A stretch of 64,000 nucleotides of DNA from G963662655 sp963666875 (GTDB lineage Bacteria > Cloacimonadota > Cloacimonadia > Cloacimonadales > JAIOQZ01), in the NCBI GenBank assembly GCA_963666875.2, contig CAXXPU010000013.1:65080-129079 (forward strand), written 5' to 3'. Under the pieces are notes generated by a model that worked only from the letters and a program-made list of their open reading frames with translations, did not search any database and had not been told where the DNA came from. This document shows, piece by piece, positions 30,023 through 38,284 of this stretch. Within the stretch, counting starts at the first letter, position 1. Each line of letters opens with the position of its first letter. A program made the position numbers and the translations under genes.

Positions 30023-30962
30023 TACCGTACTGATCACCGGTGTGAATGGCTTCATCGGATCGAGGATCGCGAAGCTGCTCGTACAAAATGGCTATCGCGT
30101 GGTCGGAATCGCGCTCGACGACCGAGAGGACTGGCGTATCCAGCACCTCGGTATCTCCGTTCATTACGCCGATATCCGGATCACGGAATATCTCGAAAGC
30201 CTGATCCAGGGAATCCAGCCGCAGGTGGTAATCCATACCGCTGCGATGGTCGATACATCCAGAAATATCTATGTCCTGCCGAAACTCGTCCGATCGAATC
30301 TCAACGGCACTGTCAACCTCCTGCACGCATGCTCCAGGAGCGATTGCAGCCTCGTAATCAACACCGGTTCGAGTGACGAATACGGCGATCTGACCGCGCC
30401 TTTCAATGAAGAGATGCGGGAGATGCCGACCTCCCCGTACGGAATCTGTAAGCTCGCAACCACGCGTTTCGCGCGGTCTTTTTCTCGAGGCGGCGATATG
30501 AATGTCGTGACCGTGCGGCCGTTCCTCGTCTATGGTGAAGCGCAGGTTTCACCCATGCTAATCCCATATCTGATAATGTCCGCGATCACGAGAAATCCTG
30601 TCCAACTTACGCCGGGATACCAGACTCGCGACCCGATCCATGTCGATGATCTCGCTCGGGGCTATCTGGCAATCATGGATAATCGGGGACGCTTCTCTCG
30701 AGGGGATGTGGTGAACCTTGCCGGCGGTGAAGAGCACTCGGTTCGGGAAATTGCCGAGACGGTCAGGGATATCGAAAAGACACCTGAGGACTTATTCCAG
30801 TTCGGAGCGAAAGACTACCGCGAAGACGAGCCGATGCGATTTTTCGCTGAAATCGACAAAATGAAGCGTCTGACCGGGTGGAGTCCCGCGATCGATTTAA
30901 AAAGCGGACTGGAACGCACGATCGACTGGTATCGTTTCCACCGTGAGAAATGGAAAGTATGA
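30009..30962 (+). CDS. NAD-dependent epimerase/dehydratase (extended SDR)
   Basis: 317 residues with the N-terminal T-G-V-N-G-F-I-G-S Rossmann motif, a Ser-Ser-Asp triad region (N-T-G-S-S-D-E-Y-G) and the catalytic Y-G-I-C-K. It overlaps rfbG by 14 bases and gtrA by 13 bases. From its place it is likely to reduce or epimerise the CDP-4-keto-6-deoxyglucose made by RfbG (inference). The exact sugar product cannot be told. Two successive ATG codons (30009, 30012) are possible starts. Confidence 0.85.
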   Translation: MMKDNTVLITGVNGFIGSRIAKLLVQNGYRVVGIALDDREDWRIQHLGISVHYADIRITEYLESLIQGIQPQVVIHTAAMVDTSRNIYVLPKLVRSNLNGTVNLLHACSRSDCSLVINTGSSDEYGDLTAPFNEEMREMPTSPYGICKLATTRFARSFSRGGDMNVVTVRPFLVYGEAQVSPMLIPYLIMSAITRNPVQLTPGYQTRDPIHVDDLARGYLAIMDNRGRFSRGDVVNLAGGEEHSVREIAETVRDIEKTPEDLFQFGAKDYREDEPMRFFAEIDKMKRLTGWSPAIDLKSGLERTIDWYRFHREKWKV

Positions 30963-31363
30963 AGCATTTCGATCGCGAGTTTTACACACACCTTATCAAG
31001 TTCGTACTGGTGGGTATCTTCAACGCAGCTTTCACATTCTGGCTGTACTGGGAATTTCTGAAATACCTCAACATGCACTATCTCGTCGCCTATCCCACCT
31101 CCTGGTTTTGTGGTGTTGCCATGACGTATGTCATCAATTTCCTCTGGGTATTCAAGCCGGAGCAGAAGCTGGAGTTCAGAAGACGATTCAAGAAGTATCT
31201 GGTCGTTTATCTGGTCAGCCTGATGATCGGGCAGGGCAGCATCATGCTGCTGCATAGCCTGTTGCCGATCGACCCCTTCTGGCTGGCGTTTCTTGTCGCT
31301 CCCGCTGTGGTAGTAATTAACTTTGCTGGCATCAAATACTGGGCGTTGAGAAAGATTAAATAA
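30950..31363 (+). CDS. GtrA-family membrane protein
   Basis: A 137-residue integral membrane protein with four hydrophobic segments and the GtrA pattern F-V-L-V-G-I-F-N-A-A-F in the first helix and V-I-N-F-L-W-V-F in the second. GtrA proteins are thought to help move lipid-linked sugars across the inner membrane. The start overlaps the preceding SDR gene by 13 bases, so it belongs to the same operon. No glycosyltransferase gene accompanies it here. Confidence 0.88.
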   Translation: MESMKHFDREFYTHLIKFVLVGIFNAAFTFWLYWEFLKYLNMHYLVAYPTSWFCGVAMTYVINFLWVFKPEQKLEFRRRFKKYLVVYLVSLMIGQGSIMLLHSLLPIDPFWLAFLVAPAVVVINFAGIKYWALRKIK

Positions 31364-31429
31364 TCGCGACGGGCAACGAATCTCCTTTCTTTATTGACCG
31401 GCAACGGTACTGGATTAGATTATAAATGT

Positions 31430-31536
31430 ACAATTTCCGTTATGAAACACCATATATCCGTATTTCAAGGATCGCGGAAATTGTTCTCTAGAAACGATTT
31501 TCCGATTATTCATTCATAGCCTTTCAATCGGAAATC
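31430..31536. promoter_or_regulatory. Two inverted repeats upstream of the TPR/histidine-box gene
   Basis: ACAATTTCCG (31430-31439) faces CGGAAATTGT (31475-31484), and GATTTTCCGATT (31496-31507) faces AATCGGAAATC (31526-31536, one bulged base). Both arms carry TTTCCG/CGGAAA, so this may be a pair of operator half-site pairs or two leader hairpins. It lies 40 bases before the start codon of the downstream gene. Confidence 0.45.
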
Positions 31537-31577
31537 GAGGTATAGCAATTGCGTAAGAATGAATACACGAGGTTTAC

Positions 31578-33134
31578 ATGGACGAAATACCGATGACGAT
31601 GGAAGAATTAATCGAAGGTCTTACGGATTTACGTGGTGCTGAGCGTCTCGAACGTTTGATGGAGATTGTCAACAGACGCTATCGCGCAAAGCCTTCCGAG
31701 GCCTTTGTTTACGCGAAAGAGGGCTTGGAGCTTGCGCAGGAACTCGGCAATCGCGAGCTGGAAACGCGTTTTCTGAACCGTATGGGTATTTCGCAGCATT
31801 TTCAGGGGAAATTCGATGAGGCAATTATTTATTACCAGCGTTCCGCCGACATTGCTCAGGAGCTGAACAAACTGGATGAAGTCGCCACCAACATCAGCAA
31901 CGTCGCTACGATCATGACCATGCGAGGCGAATATTCCGAAGCGCTCGACATGCTGAACGAGATCAGCGAAACCTACATCAAGCTCGGCGATAAACCGCGT
32001 ATGGCGATAACGTACAATAACATCGCGAATATCTATCTCAAGCTGAATGCATTCGATCGATGCATTGAGAAATACTTTCAAGCACTGCGGATCCGTGAGG
32101 AAGTTGATGACAAGATCGGTATGATCTCTTCCTGCGGCAATATTGGCTCCTATCTCAAAGAAGAGGATCCGGAAAGAGCATTGAAATACCTTCAACGGGC
32201 GGTTGACCTGATAGAGGAAACCGGTGAGGAACGCTTTCGGGGATTTGTCTTTACTCAGCGTGGAATCACCAGGTTTCTCGCGGGGGACAAGCAGGGATGC
32301 ATCGACGATATCGAGGCGGCAATCAAGGTAATGATCGAGACTGAAAACCAGTACGATCTTGCGATGGCATACGACTATCTGGCGGAAATCTACACGGATA
32401 GAGACGATTTCGAAACCGCGATGCATTACAGAAATCTTGCGCTCGAGATTGCCAGACAGGAAAAGCTGATCGATTATGTGTCCCGCGAGCTCCATCGCAT
32501 AGCAAGGCTAATGTTGACGAAGGGAGAAATCGACAAGGCACAGGTGTTTCTCGATGAGGCAATGGAGATAGCGGAAAAAATCGACAAGAAGAAATACATC
32601 ATGCACTGCACTGGAATGCAGGCGGAAATTTTCGAGGCGAGGGGAAAATTTCGTGAGGCATGTGAAGCTTATAAACGATACAACGATCTGAAAGAGGAAT
32701 CTTCCGTAATGGAATTGACACAGCGCGCGAAGGAACTCGAGGTGATCTATTCGGTGGAGAAAAAGGAGCAGGAAACAGAGCTGGTACGGCAAAAAAACGA
32801 CGAACTGGCGAAGATCAACGACGACCTGCGCAAAACGAATCTCGCGTTGCAGGAAGCACAGGATAGTCTGAGAGTGTCGGAGCGGAAGGTCACCGCGCTG
32901 GCGATGTCGGTCACCGCGAATCACCAGATCAATCAACCGCTGATGGTCGCGCAGGGAAGCGCGGAATTGCTGAAGATGAGCTTTGGCAGTCTGACGCCGA
33001 AACAAACAGCGCACTTCGACAAAATCCTGGACTCCATATCCAGAATCCAGAAGCTGCTGGAAAAGTACTGCAAGATCGAAAACATCGATTTCGAGGAGTA
33101 CATCAAAGACACTCCGATGGTGACAATTTCCTGA
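31578..33134 (+). CDS. TPR protein ending in a histidine-kinase dimerisation (DHp) domain without ATPase
   Basis: 518 residues, no signal peptide. Residues ~20-385 form about nine tetratricopeptide repeats (for example N-N-I-A-N-I-Y-L-K-L and Y-D-Y-L-A-E-I-Y-T-D-R). A coiled coil (~390-440) links to a short helical pair with an H box, T-A-N-H449-Q-I-N-Q-P-L, that matches the A-N-H-E-I-N-Q-P-L box of sensor kinases. Only ~69 residues follow the histidine and no N, G1 or G2 box is present, so the catalytic ATPase domain is missing. It could be a phosphotransfer partner or a regulator that docks to a kinase. The neighbouring genes give no clue; it is transcribed alone. Confidence 0.85.
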   Translation: MDEIPMTMEELIEGLTDLRGAERLERLMEIVNRRYRAKPSEAFVYAKEGLELAQELGNRELETRFLNRMGISQHFQGKFDEAIIYYQRSADIAQELNKLDEVATNISNVATIMTMRGEYSEALDMLNEISETYIKLGDKPRMAITYNNIANIYLKLNAFDRCIEKYFQALRIREEVDDKIGMISSCGNIGSYLKEEDPERALKYLQRAVDLIEETGEERFRGFVFTQRGITRFLAGDKQGCIDDIEAAIKVMIETENQYDLAMAYDYLAEIYTDRDDFETAMHYRNLALEIARQEKLIDYVSRELHRIARLMLTKGEIDKAQVFLDEAMEIAEKIDKKKYIMHCTGMQAEIFEARGKFREACEAYKRYNDLKEESSVMELTQRAKELEVIYSVEKKEQETELVRQKNDELAKINDDLRKTNLALQEAQDSLRVSERKVTALAMSVTANHQINQPLMVAQGSAELLKMSFGSLTPKQTAHFDKILDSISRIQKLLEKYCKIENIDFEEYIKDTPMVTIS

Positions 33135-33312
33135 CGATACCACCAGCATCATTATTGTTGAGGCATGTGCAGCAGTATAAGGCATCGCCCAACGGGCTTG
33201 AACGTCAGCCTTTGTCACGATACTTATTCAATCGATTATACTTTGTGGAAAAAATCCTTTACCGATTCGGATGATTTCTACAGAATAACGACAAAATCAA
33301 GATGAGGTATCG

Positions 33313-34278
33313 ATGCGCATATTCATCATAGGCTCCGGTAACTGGGGCACCACGCTGGCGACGCTGTTCTGCCGGAAAAACGACGTCTTTCTCTGGACGA
33401 TCGATCAGAAGGAAGCGGACGAGATCAACCGTACGCGCGAGAACAAGGCGTTTCTGCCCGGAATGAAGATATCGGAGCGGATAACGGTCGAGAGCAAGTA
33501 CAGCCGGTCGATCGAGGCGGAGGATCTGGTGATCCTGGCGATTCCGTCGCGCCGCATCGAGTCGCTGGCCATCGAGCTGCAAAAGACCGGCGTTCGCAAC
33601 ATCCTGAACGTCTCCAAAGGCCTGAAGCACGACACGCTGATGACGGTGAAGCAGATTGTCCGCAAGCATCTTCCGGATGTGCAGTTCGCGACGCTCAGCG
33701 GTCCGACCATCTCGCGCGAGATCGCGAATGGATTACCCGCGAAAGCCGTTTTGGCATCCAGCGATCTGGAACTGCTTATGTCGCTGCAAGGCGCGCTCGA
33801 GAATGACCTGCTGGCGTTCGAATTCAGTCGCGATATCGACGGTATCGAGCTCTGCGGGTCGTTGAAAGGTCTCATCGCGATCGCGGTGGGCATCGCCGAC
33901 GGACTCGGTCTCAAGACCAATATTTTCGGACTTATCATGACCTACGGCTTGCAGGAGTTCGCTATCGTGCTGGAATTCCTGGGTGTCTCGACCAAGACCG
34001 TTTACGGTATCGCCGGCGCCGGCGATCTGATCACGACGTGTCTCTCGGAGAACAGTCGCAACCGCCGGTTCGGAAAGCTTCTGGGTGAGGGGAAATCCCG
34101 CGAGGAAGCGCTTCAGGAGGTTGGCATGGTGGTCGAAGGCGTCTCCATGGCGAAGACGATCCAGCAGATTTCGCGCTTCAATCTGAACATCCCGCTGTTT
34201 GACAGCATCGCCCGGATAATCTTCGAGCCGGTGGAGGATGTGCAAAAAGAGCTGCTCGATCCACTCTTGTTTCGTTGA
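33313..34278 (+). CDS. gpsA: Glycerol-3-phosphate dehydrogenase [NAD(P)+]
   Basis: A 321-residue cytoplasmic enzyme that reduces dihydroxyacetone phosphate to sn-glycerol 3-phosphate for phospholipid synthesis. The N-terminal G-S-G-N-W-G-T-T nucleotide motif, the S-G-P-T-I-S-R-E motif near residue 135, and the catalytic lysine in S-L-K-G-L-I-A-I-A (~184) are present, as is the G-A-G-D-L-I-T-T-C loop. Length is normal. It is followed 75 bases later by a small unknown gene and ndk. Confidence 0.96.
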   Translation: MRIFIIGSGNWGTTLATLFCRKNDVFLWTIDQKEADEINRTRENKAFLPGMKISERITVESKYSRSIEAEDLVILAIPSRRIESLAIELQKTGVRNILNVSKGLKHDTLMTVKQIVRKHLPDVQFATLSGPTISREIANGLPAKAVLASSDLELLMSLQGALENDLLAFEFSRDIDGIELCGSLKGLIAIAVGIADGLGLKTNIFGLIMTYGLQEFAIVLEFLGVSTKTVYGIAGAGDLITTCLSENSRNRRFGKLLGEGKSREEALQEVGMVVEGVSMAKTIQQISRFNLNIPLFDSIARIIFEPVEDVQKELLDPLLFR

Positions 34279-34353
34279 GTCGAGAAATTTATTGCCAAAA
34301 AAATCCAGTATCCATAAATTCGCTTGAAAAGGTCTTAGCAGGTGGAGGTTCTC

Positions 34354-34680
34354 ATGCCAAACGAAGTACAACCCGAGATGCAAATCAACTTCGAAAGTCT
34401 TTTGAAACAGGGCTTTGCGGTCATCGATGTCCGGTACCGCGATTACGAGATTTCCTCGGAGACGTATAAATACGTGATCGCCCATGTCGAGAAGGATCGG
34501 GAAGCATTCTACGCGGATATGCTCAAGCATTATCTGAATCGCGACGTCAAGGATCGCAACGTGCTGGAACTCTGGGTAAAGATTCTCAAGCACAAACTGA
34601 AAATGAGCGAGCTGCTCAACCGCGACATCTCGATCAAGGTTGCCGCACTGGATTACTTCGAAACCAAGGGATCGCTCTGA
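34354..34680 (+). CDS. Small hypothetical protein between gpsA and ndk
   Basis: 108 residues of unknown function. The ATG at 34354 is preceded by GGTGGAGG at ideal spacing. The sequence is charged and mostly helical (K-H-K-L-K-M-S-E-L-L-N-R-D), without cysteines, membrane segments or a recognised motif. The stop overlaps the ndk start codon (TGATG), so it is translated together with ndk. I do not recognise the family. Confidence 0.75.
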   Translation: MPNEVQPEMQINFESLLKQGFAVIDVRYRDYEISSETYKYVIAHVEKDREAFYADMLKHYLNRDVKDRNVLELWVKILKHKLKMSELLNRDISIKVAALDYFETKGSL

Positions 34681-35093
34681 TGCAGCACACCCTTCTTCTG
34701 ATCAAGCCGAACGCCACGAAAAAGCATGTTTCGGGTGCGATTCTGAAGATGATCGAGGAAGCGGGATTCGTCATCGACGGTCTGAAGATGTTCCGGATGG
34801 ACCGCACCTTCGCCGAAACGTTCTACGCGGTGCACAAGGGCAAGTCGTTCTACGAAAGACTGGTGGATTTCATGATCTCCGGCAGCACGATCGCGGTTGC
34901 TCTCTCGCGCGATGGCGCGGTGGAATATTTGCGCGAGTTTATCGGCGCGACCAATCCGGACGAGGCGGAAGAGGGTACAATCCGCCGACTGTATGGAGAT
35001 ACGGTTACCCTGAACGCTGTGCACGCCTCCGATTGCCCCGAAAATGCCCGCAAGGAGCTCGCGTTCGTATTTCCTGAGCTGAAATTGACCTGA
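34680..35093 (+). CDS. ndk: Nucleoside diphosphate kinase
   Basis: 137 residues; it transfers the gamma-phosphate from ATP to nucleoside diphosphates through a phosphohistidine. The active-site loop N-A-V-H-A-S-D lies near residue 115, and the start (L-L-L-I-K-P-N-A) is the standard one. The gene overlaps its upstream neighbour (TGATG) and the next gene (TGATG), so three genes form a tightly coupled run. Confidence 0.97.
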   Translation: MQHTLLLIKPNATKKHVSGAILKMIEEAGFVIDGLKMFRMDRTFAETFYAVHKGKSFYERLVDFMISGSTIAVALSRDGAVEYLREFIGATNPDEAEEGTIRRLYGDTVTLNAVHASDCPENARKELAFVFPELKLT

Positions 35094-35911
35094 TGGCGTA
35101 CCTGATCCTGAGCATTCTATGTTCTGCGATCATCGCCAATTATCTGAAATTCCTTTCCCACCGAAAGAACATCTGCTTTCTTACAATATTCCTCGCAAAC
35201 TACGTCGTTGCCGCAATTTTAAGCTTCATTCTGGACAAAACACCCATTGTACAGACGGATCGATTCGATCTGGTAATAGGCGCAGTAGCCGGCGTTCTGC
35301 TCATCACGTGTTTCCTGATCTACCGCAAGAGCATCGACGTGTCCGGACTCGCCTTGAGCGTCAGCGCGATGCGGGCTTCGCTCATGGTTCCGGTCTTGAT
35401 GTCGCTGATGTGGTTTGGAGAGAAGCTCCCGATCTGGAATTATTCGGGAATCGTGCTGGTGCTGGTCGCATTCTGGGTTCTCGGTCAGAAGAGGCAGGTG
35501 CACGGACTGGGCTGGATTGTGGCGCTGTTTGTCTCTGCGGGTGTGATGGATTCGTTTTTCAAGTTCTACAAGGTCTTCGGCGCGCATTCGGCGAGTCATT
35601 TTCTGGTAATCGGCTTTTCCTGCGCGTTTCTCGCGACGCTGTTCATTATACTTGTCATGAAGAAGCCAATACCGCTACGATCGTTTCTGTGGGGACTTCT
35701 TCTGGGTGTTCCCAACCAGTTGACCGCCTATTTCTTCATGAAGTCGCTGGATGCGATACCGGCGACATTCGCCTACCCCATGCGGGCTGCAAGCGTGGTG
35801 TTGTTGTGCGTCGGTTCGGACATCCTGTTCTGGAAGCTTCGCATTAACGTGCGGCAGGCAATCGGATACGGGATCATTCTTCTCGGAATCGTTCTGTTGA
35901 ATCTATCATGA
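35093..35911 (+). CDS. EamA-like (DMT superfamily) transporter
   Basis: 272 residues with about nine hydrophobic helices in two similar halves, the DMT/EamA arrangement; the second half ends with a Y-G-I-I-L-L-G-I-V-L helix typical of these proteins. Substrate unknown. The gene starts at the ATG overlapping the ndk stop codon. The protein is shorter than most ten-helix members, so one helix may be missing or short. Confidence 0.72.
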   Translation: MAYLILSILCSAIIANYLKFLSHRKNICFLTIFLANYVVAAILSFILDKTPIVQTDRFDLVIGAVAGVLLITCFLIYRKSIDVSGLALSVSAMRASLMVPVLMSLMWFGEKLPIWNYSGIVLVLVAFWVLGQKRQVHGLGWIVALFVSAGVMDSFFKFYKVFGAHSASHFLVIGFSCAFLATLFIILVMKKPIPLRSFLWGLLLGVPNQLTAYFFMKSLDAIPATFAYPMRAASVVLLCVGSDILFWKLRINVRQAIGYGIILLGIVLLNLS

Positions 35912-36236
35912 TTGGTTGAATAGAAAAAGGCAGATCGGAAGGATGCCGGTCCCTCAAATGATCTGCCTCAAAAATGGACTCGCTTATTCGCTTTCAAGAT
36001 TCTTCAAATCGATCTTAAAAAACGTATAGCAAACCCGTTAGAACAACACGTCAGGAAAGCACTATCGTGGCTACAATGATACATTTGTTGTGCCAAAAGT
36101 CCGAAATGGATTTAAGATATTGCAGTGAGGCAGGATAGCAATTTAATCGAATGTGCGACATTATTGTTATCGAAAATACTATTATCGTTTTTGATAATCA
36201 TTATCGGGATCTAATCGAGCTGGAGATCAAGTAAAA
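35912..36236. other. Unassigned AT-rich intergenic region with a minus-strand terminator
   Basis: About 325 bases hold no convincing gene. A 9-bp hairpin (AGGCAGATC 35928-35936 facing GATCTGCCT 35960-35968) is followed by TTTTTCT only when read on the minus strand. The tRNA operon on that strand already has its own terminator at 36237. The stretch between them (35969-36233) might therefore encode a small minus-strand RNA, but I found no sequence pattern to support a family. Confidence 0.4.
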
Positions 36237-36260
36237 ACCCCGCGCTCTCACGCGGGGTAT
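36231..36260 (-). terminator. Terminator of the tRNA operon
   Basis: On the minus strand, an 8-bp GC stem (ACCCCGCG / CGCGGGGT, 6-base loop) is followed by TTTTTAC. It lies four bases after the CCA end of tRNA-Glu(CUC). Confidence 0.8.
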
Positions 36261-36263
36261 AAG

Positions 36264-36339
36264 TGGCATCCCCAGGGGGAATCGAACCCCCGTTCCCGGA
36301 CTGAGAATCCGGTGTCCTAGGCCACTAGACGATAGGGAC
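36264..36339 (-). tRNA. tRNA-Glu (CUC)
   Basis: 76 bases including an encoded CCA end. The acceptor stem begins GTCCCTA; the anticodon loop is TTCTCAG (anticodon CTC) on the CCGGA/TCCGG stem; the T loop is GTTCGATTC. It is the last gene of the four-tRNA operon. Confidence 0.95.
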
Positions 36340-36365
36340 GTATATTTGTATAACAAAGATCAAAG

Positions 36366-36441
36366 TGGCGACCCCTAGGGGAATCGAACCCCTGTTGCAA
36401 GAATGAAAATCTTGAGTCCTGGGCCACTAGACGAAGGGGTC
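36366..36441 (-). tRNA. tRNA-Glu (UUC), copy 2
   Basis: 76 bases with encoded CCA. The acceptor stem begins GACCCCT, the anticodon loop is TTTTCAT (anticodon TTC) on a CAAGA/TCTTG stem, and the T loop is GTTCGATTC. It is identical in sequence to the copy at 36496. Confidence 0.96.
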
Positions 36442-36495
36442 AAATCAAAGATCATGGAACTACGATTTTCAGCGGCATTTCGCTGTCAAGAAAAT

Positions 36496-36571
36496 TGGCG
36501 ACCCCTAGGGGAATCGAACCCCTGTTGCAAGAATGAAAATCTTGAGTCCTGGGCCACTAGACGAAGGGGTC
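36496..36571 (-). tRNA. tRNA-Glu (UUC), copy 1
   Basis: Identical to the copy at 36366 over all 76 bases, with a 54-base spacer between the two. Two identical copies point to a recent duplication or to gene conversion between them. Confidence 0.96.
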
Positions 36572-36579
36572 GTCTAAAA

Positions 36580-36654
36580 TGGTGAGCCTGGATGGGATCG
36601 AACCATCGACTCTCTGCTTAAAAGGCAGATACTCTACCTCTGAGTTACAGGCCC
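36580..36654 (-). tRNA. tRNA-Lys (UUU)
   Basis: 75 bases with encoded CCA; anticodon loop CTTTTAA (anticodon TTT) on a TCTGC/GCAGA stem, acceptor GGGCCTG with CAGGCTC. It is the first gene of the minus-strand tRNA operon, eight bases before tRNA-Glu. Confidence 0.95.
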
Positions 36655-36744
36655 ACTCGTAGTTCGTTGCGCCAAGTTAGAAATCCACGTTTACGTGTCA
36701 ATGAAAAATTCACCTGTTTTTGTTGCCGATATATTTGCGGCATA

Positions 36745-36790
36745 GAAAAATCCCATGCCCGATTCCGCGTCCGGAGCCCGGCATGGGATA
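36745..36790 (-). terminator. Terminator of the tpx gene
   Basis: On the minus strand a 10-bp stem (ATCCCATGCC with GGCATGGGAT, interrupted loop) is followed by TTTTTC. It lies 23 bases after the tpx stop codon. Confidence 0.75.
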
Positions 36791-36812
36791 CGGTTAGTGT
36801 ATCATGCAGGAA

Positions 36813-37313
36813 TTACATCAATGCTTTGAGCGCTGCTTCGTAATCGGGTTCCTGACCAATCTCGGGAACAAGCTGGCGGTGTATGACCACACCGTTTTCG
36901 TCGATCACGAGGACGGCACGGGCGAGCAGTCCCGCAAGGGGGCCATCGACAATAAGAACGCCGTAGTCGTTTCCGAAGTCGAAGTTTCTCATCATACTGA
37001 GCGTAACGACGTTATCGAGTCCTTCGGCACCGCAGAATCGCGCAGAGGCGAACGGCAGGTCGTGCGAAATACAGAGAACGGCGGTGTTCTCGAGATTGTT
37101 TGCTTCCGCGTTGAATTTCCTGACCGAGGTCGCGCAGACGGTAGTGTCGATACTTGGGAATATGTTCATGACGATTTTCATACCGGCGTAGTCCGAGAGC
37201 TTTGCATTCTGCAAATCTTTCGTAACCAGCAGGAAATCGGGTGTATTCGTTCCGACGGCGGGTAGTTCGCCGCTCGTGTGAATCGGGTTTCCTTTCAGTG
37301 TAATCTGTGCCAT
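36813..37313 (-). CDS. tpx: Thiol peroxidase (Tpx)
   Basis: A 166-residue peroxiredoxin of the atypical 2-Cys Tpx family, which reduces hydrogen and organic peroxides using thioredoxin. The peroxidatic Cys is in S-I-D-T-T-V-C-A-T-S (~60) and the resolving Cys in A-R-F-C-G-A-E-G (~94), at the usual spacing. Length is normal. It is one more peroxide-removing protein besides rubrerythrin. It is transcribed first in a minus-strand group with ogt and two others upstream, but the 36-base gap to ogt gives no clear operon evidence. Confidence 0.96.
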   Translation of the reverse strand: MAQITLKGNPIHTSGELPAVGTNTPDFLLVTKDLQNAKLSDYAGMKIVMNIFPSIDTTVCATSVRKFNAEANNLENTAVLCISHDLPFASARFCGAEGLDNVVTLSMMRNFDFGNDYGVLIVDGPLAGLLARAVLVIDENGVVIHRQLVPEIGQEPDYEAALKALM

Positions 37314-37349
37314 TTATCTATCCTCATTGCTTTTGATTATAGTAATAAC

Positions 37350-37832
37350 CTAAAGCTCGAGTTCGAAATGGCAACTCCCTTCTGTTTGCAGCAGGATTTT
37401 TTTTGATTCGATGCCGGCGGTGAATCCGCCGATGGATCCGTCCGAGCGGATTACGCGGTGACAAGGGATAACGATCAGGAGCGGATTTCTTCCCACTGCG
37501 CCACCCACGGCACGCGATGCATCCGGTTTCCCGATGCGTCGTGCGATCTCGCCGTAGTTGACCGTCGTACCGTACGGTATTTCGAGCAACGCGTTCCAGA
37601 CCGACATATCGAACGGACTCCCTTCCGGGTGGATGGGAAAATCAAACTTTCTGCGCTTTCCCTCGAAATATTCGCCGATTTGCATCGCGGCTCTTCGAAG
37701 CAGGGGCGAGGAGCAGTCGTCTGAACTGCCCTGAATCTTCTCAATCAGTTCGATGCGATGGATCGCGCCGTCTTTTTCGGAGATTGACAACGTTCCAATC
37801 GAAGACGATACGAAAATCTTATTACACGCCAT
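37350..37832 (-). CDS. ogt: Methylated-DNA--protein-cysteine methyltransferase
   Basis: 160 residues that repair O6-methylguanine by transfer of the methyl group to the active-site cysteine (suicide reaction). The motif I-P-C-H-R-V-I lies near residue 130, and the helix-turn-helix region (Y-G-E-I-A-R-R-I-G) precedes it. The ATG at 37832 is used: it overlaps the end of the upstream minus-strand gene by 11 bases. Extending the frame ten residues further would add an unlikely Arg/Ser/Thr-rich tail. Confidence 0.93.
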   Translation of the reverse strand: MACNKIFVSSSIGTLSISEKDGAIHRIELIEKIQGSSDDCSSPLLRRAAMQIGEYFEGKRRKFDFPIHPEGSPFDMSVWNALLEIPYGTTVNYGEIARRIGKPDASRAVGGAVGRNPLLIVIPCHRVIRSDGSIGGFTAGIESKKILLQTEGSCHFELEL

Positions 37833-38196
37833 AGTAGATCGACTGGTTGGTCTTGACCGCATCCATCAATTTCAGCACTGCCGCCACGGCGCCGGCGATC
37901 GGGTTTCCTTCGAATTCGGCGATCGCCATGCCCGATTTGATCATTCCTTTAAAGACGCGATTGCCGTCGATCACCGCGATAGGTATTCCGACTGCGATGC
38001 CACCCTGATAGATCTTCGATTCCTTCAGAAGCGCCAGCGCTTGTCCGGCCTTGTAGCCGCCCTTGTATATCTTGTTGTCGTCAACGTTCAGAACCGCCAT
38101 GCCGCTCTTGTGTCCGCCCAGATAGACTTTTCCCTCTTCTATGATCGCGATTGGGCCACGAGCGCGGTTTTCGCCGTCGAATATCAGGTCTCTCAT
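37822..38196 (-). CDS. Four-repeat beta protein (19-residue repeats; beta-flower type)
   Basis: 124 residues from the ATG at 38196, which follows a GAGGAGG ribosome site. Residues ~25-100 consist of four consecutive 19-residue repeats without gaps, each beginning with a V/I-[YF]-x-G-G or similar turn and a G-x-A-x hydrophobic strand. This matches the 4-fold beta-flower pattern reported for small proteins of unknown function (family assignment from memory, not checked). No signal peptide. The stop is inside the start of ogt (11-base overlap), so the two are co-transcribed. Confidence 0.72.
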   Translation of the reverse strand: MRDLIFDGENRARGPIAIIEEGKVYLGGHKSGMAVLNVDDNKIYKGGYKAGQALALLKESKIYQGGIAVGIPIAVIDGNRVFKGMIKSGMAIAEFEGNPIAGAVAAVLKLMDAVKTNQSIYYGV

Positions 38197-38284
38197 GGTT
38201 CGTTCCTCCTCTCGGTAATGATTCGATATGGATGCAAGATTCAGACCGAAACCCTCGCCCGATCCTCTTCCGCACGCAGACATG

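Noticed and set aside
36403..36585. 60-codon frame on the plus strand over the tRNA genes
   Set aside because: It is a shadow of the tRNA sequence and shows no coding pattern.
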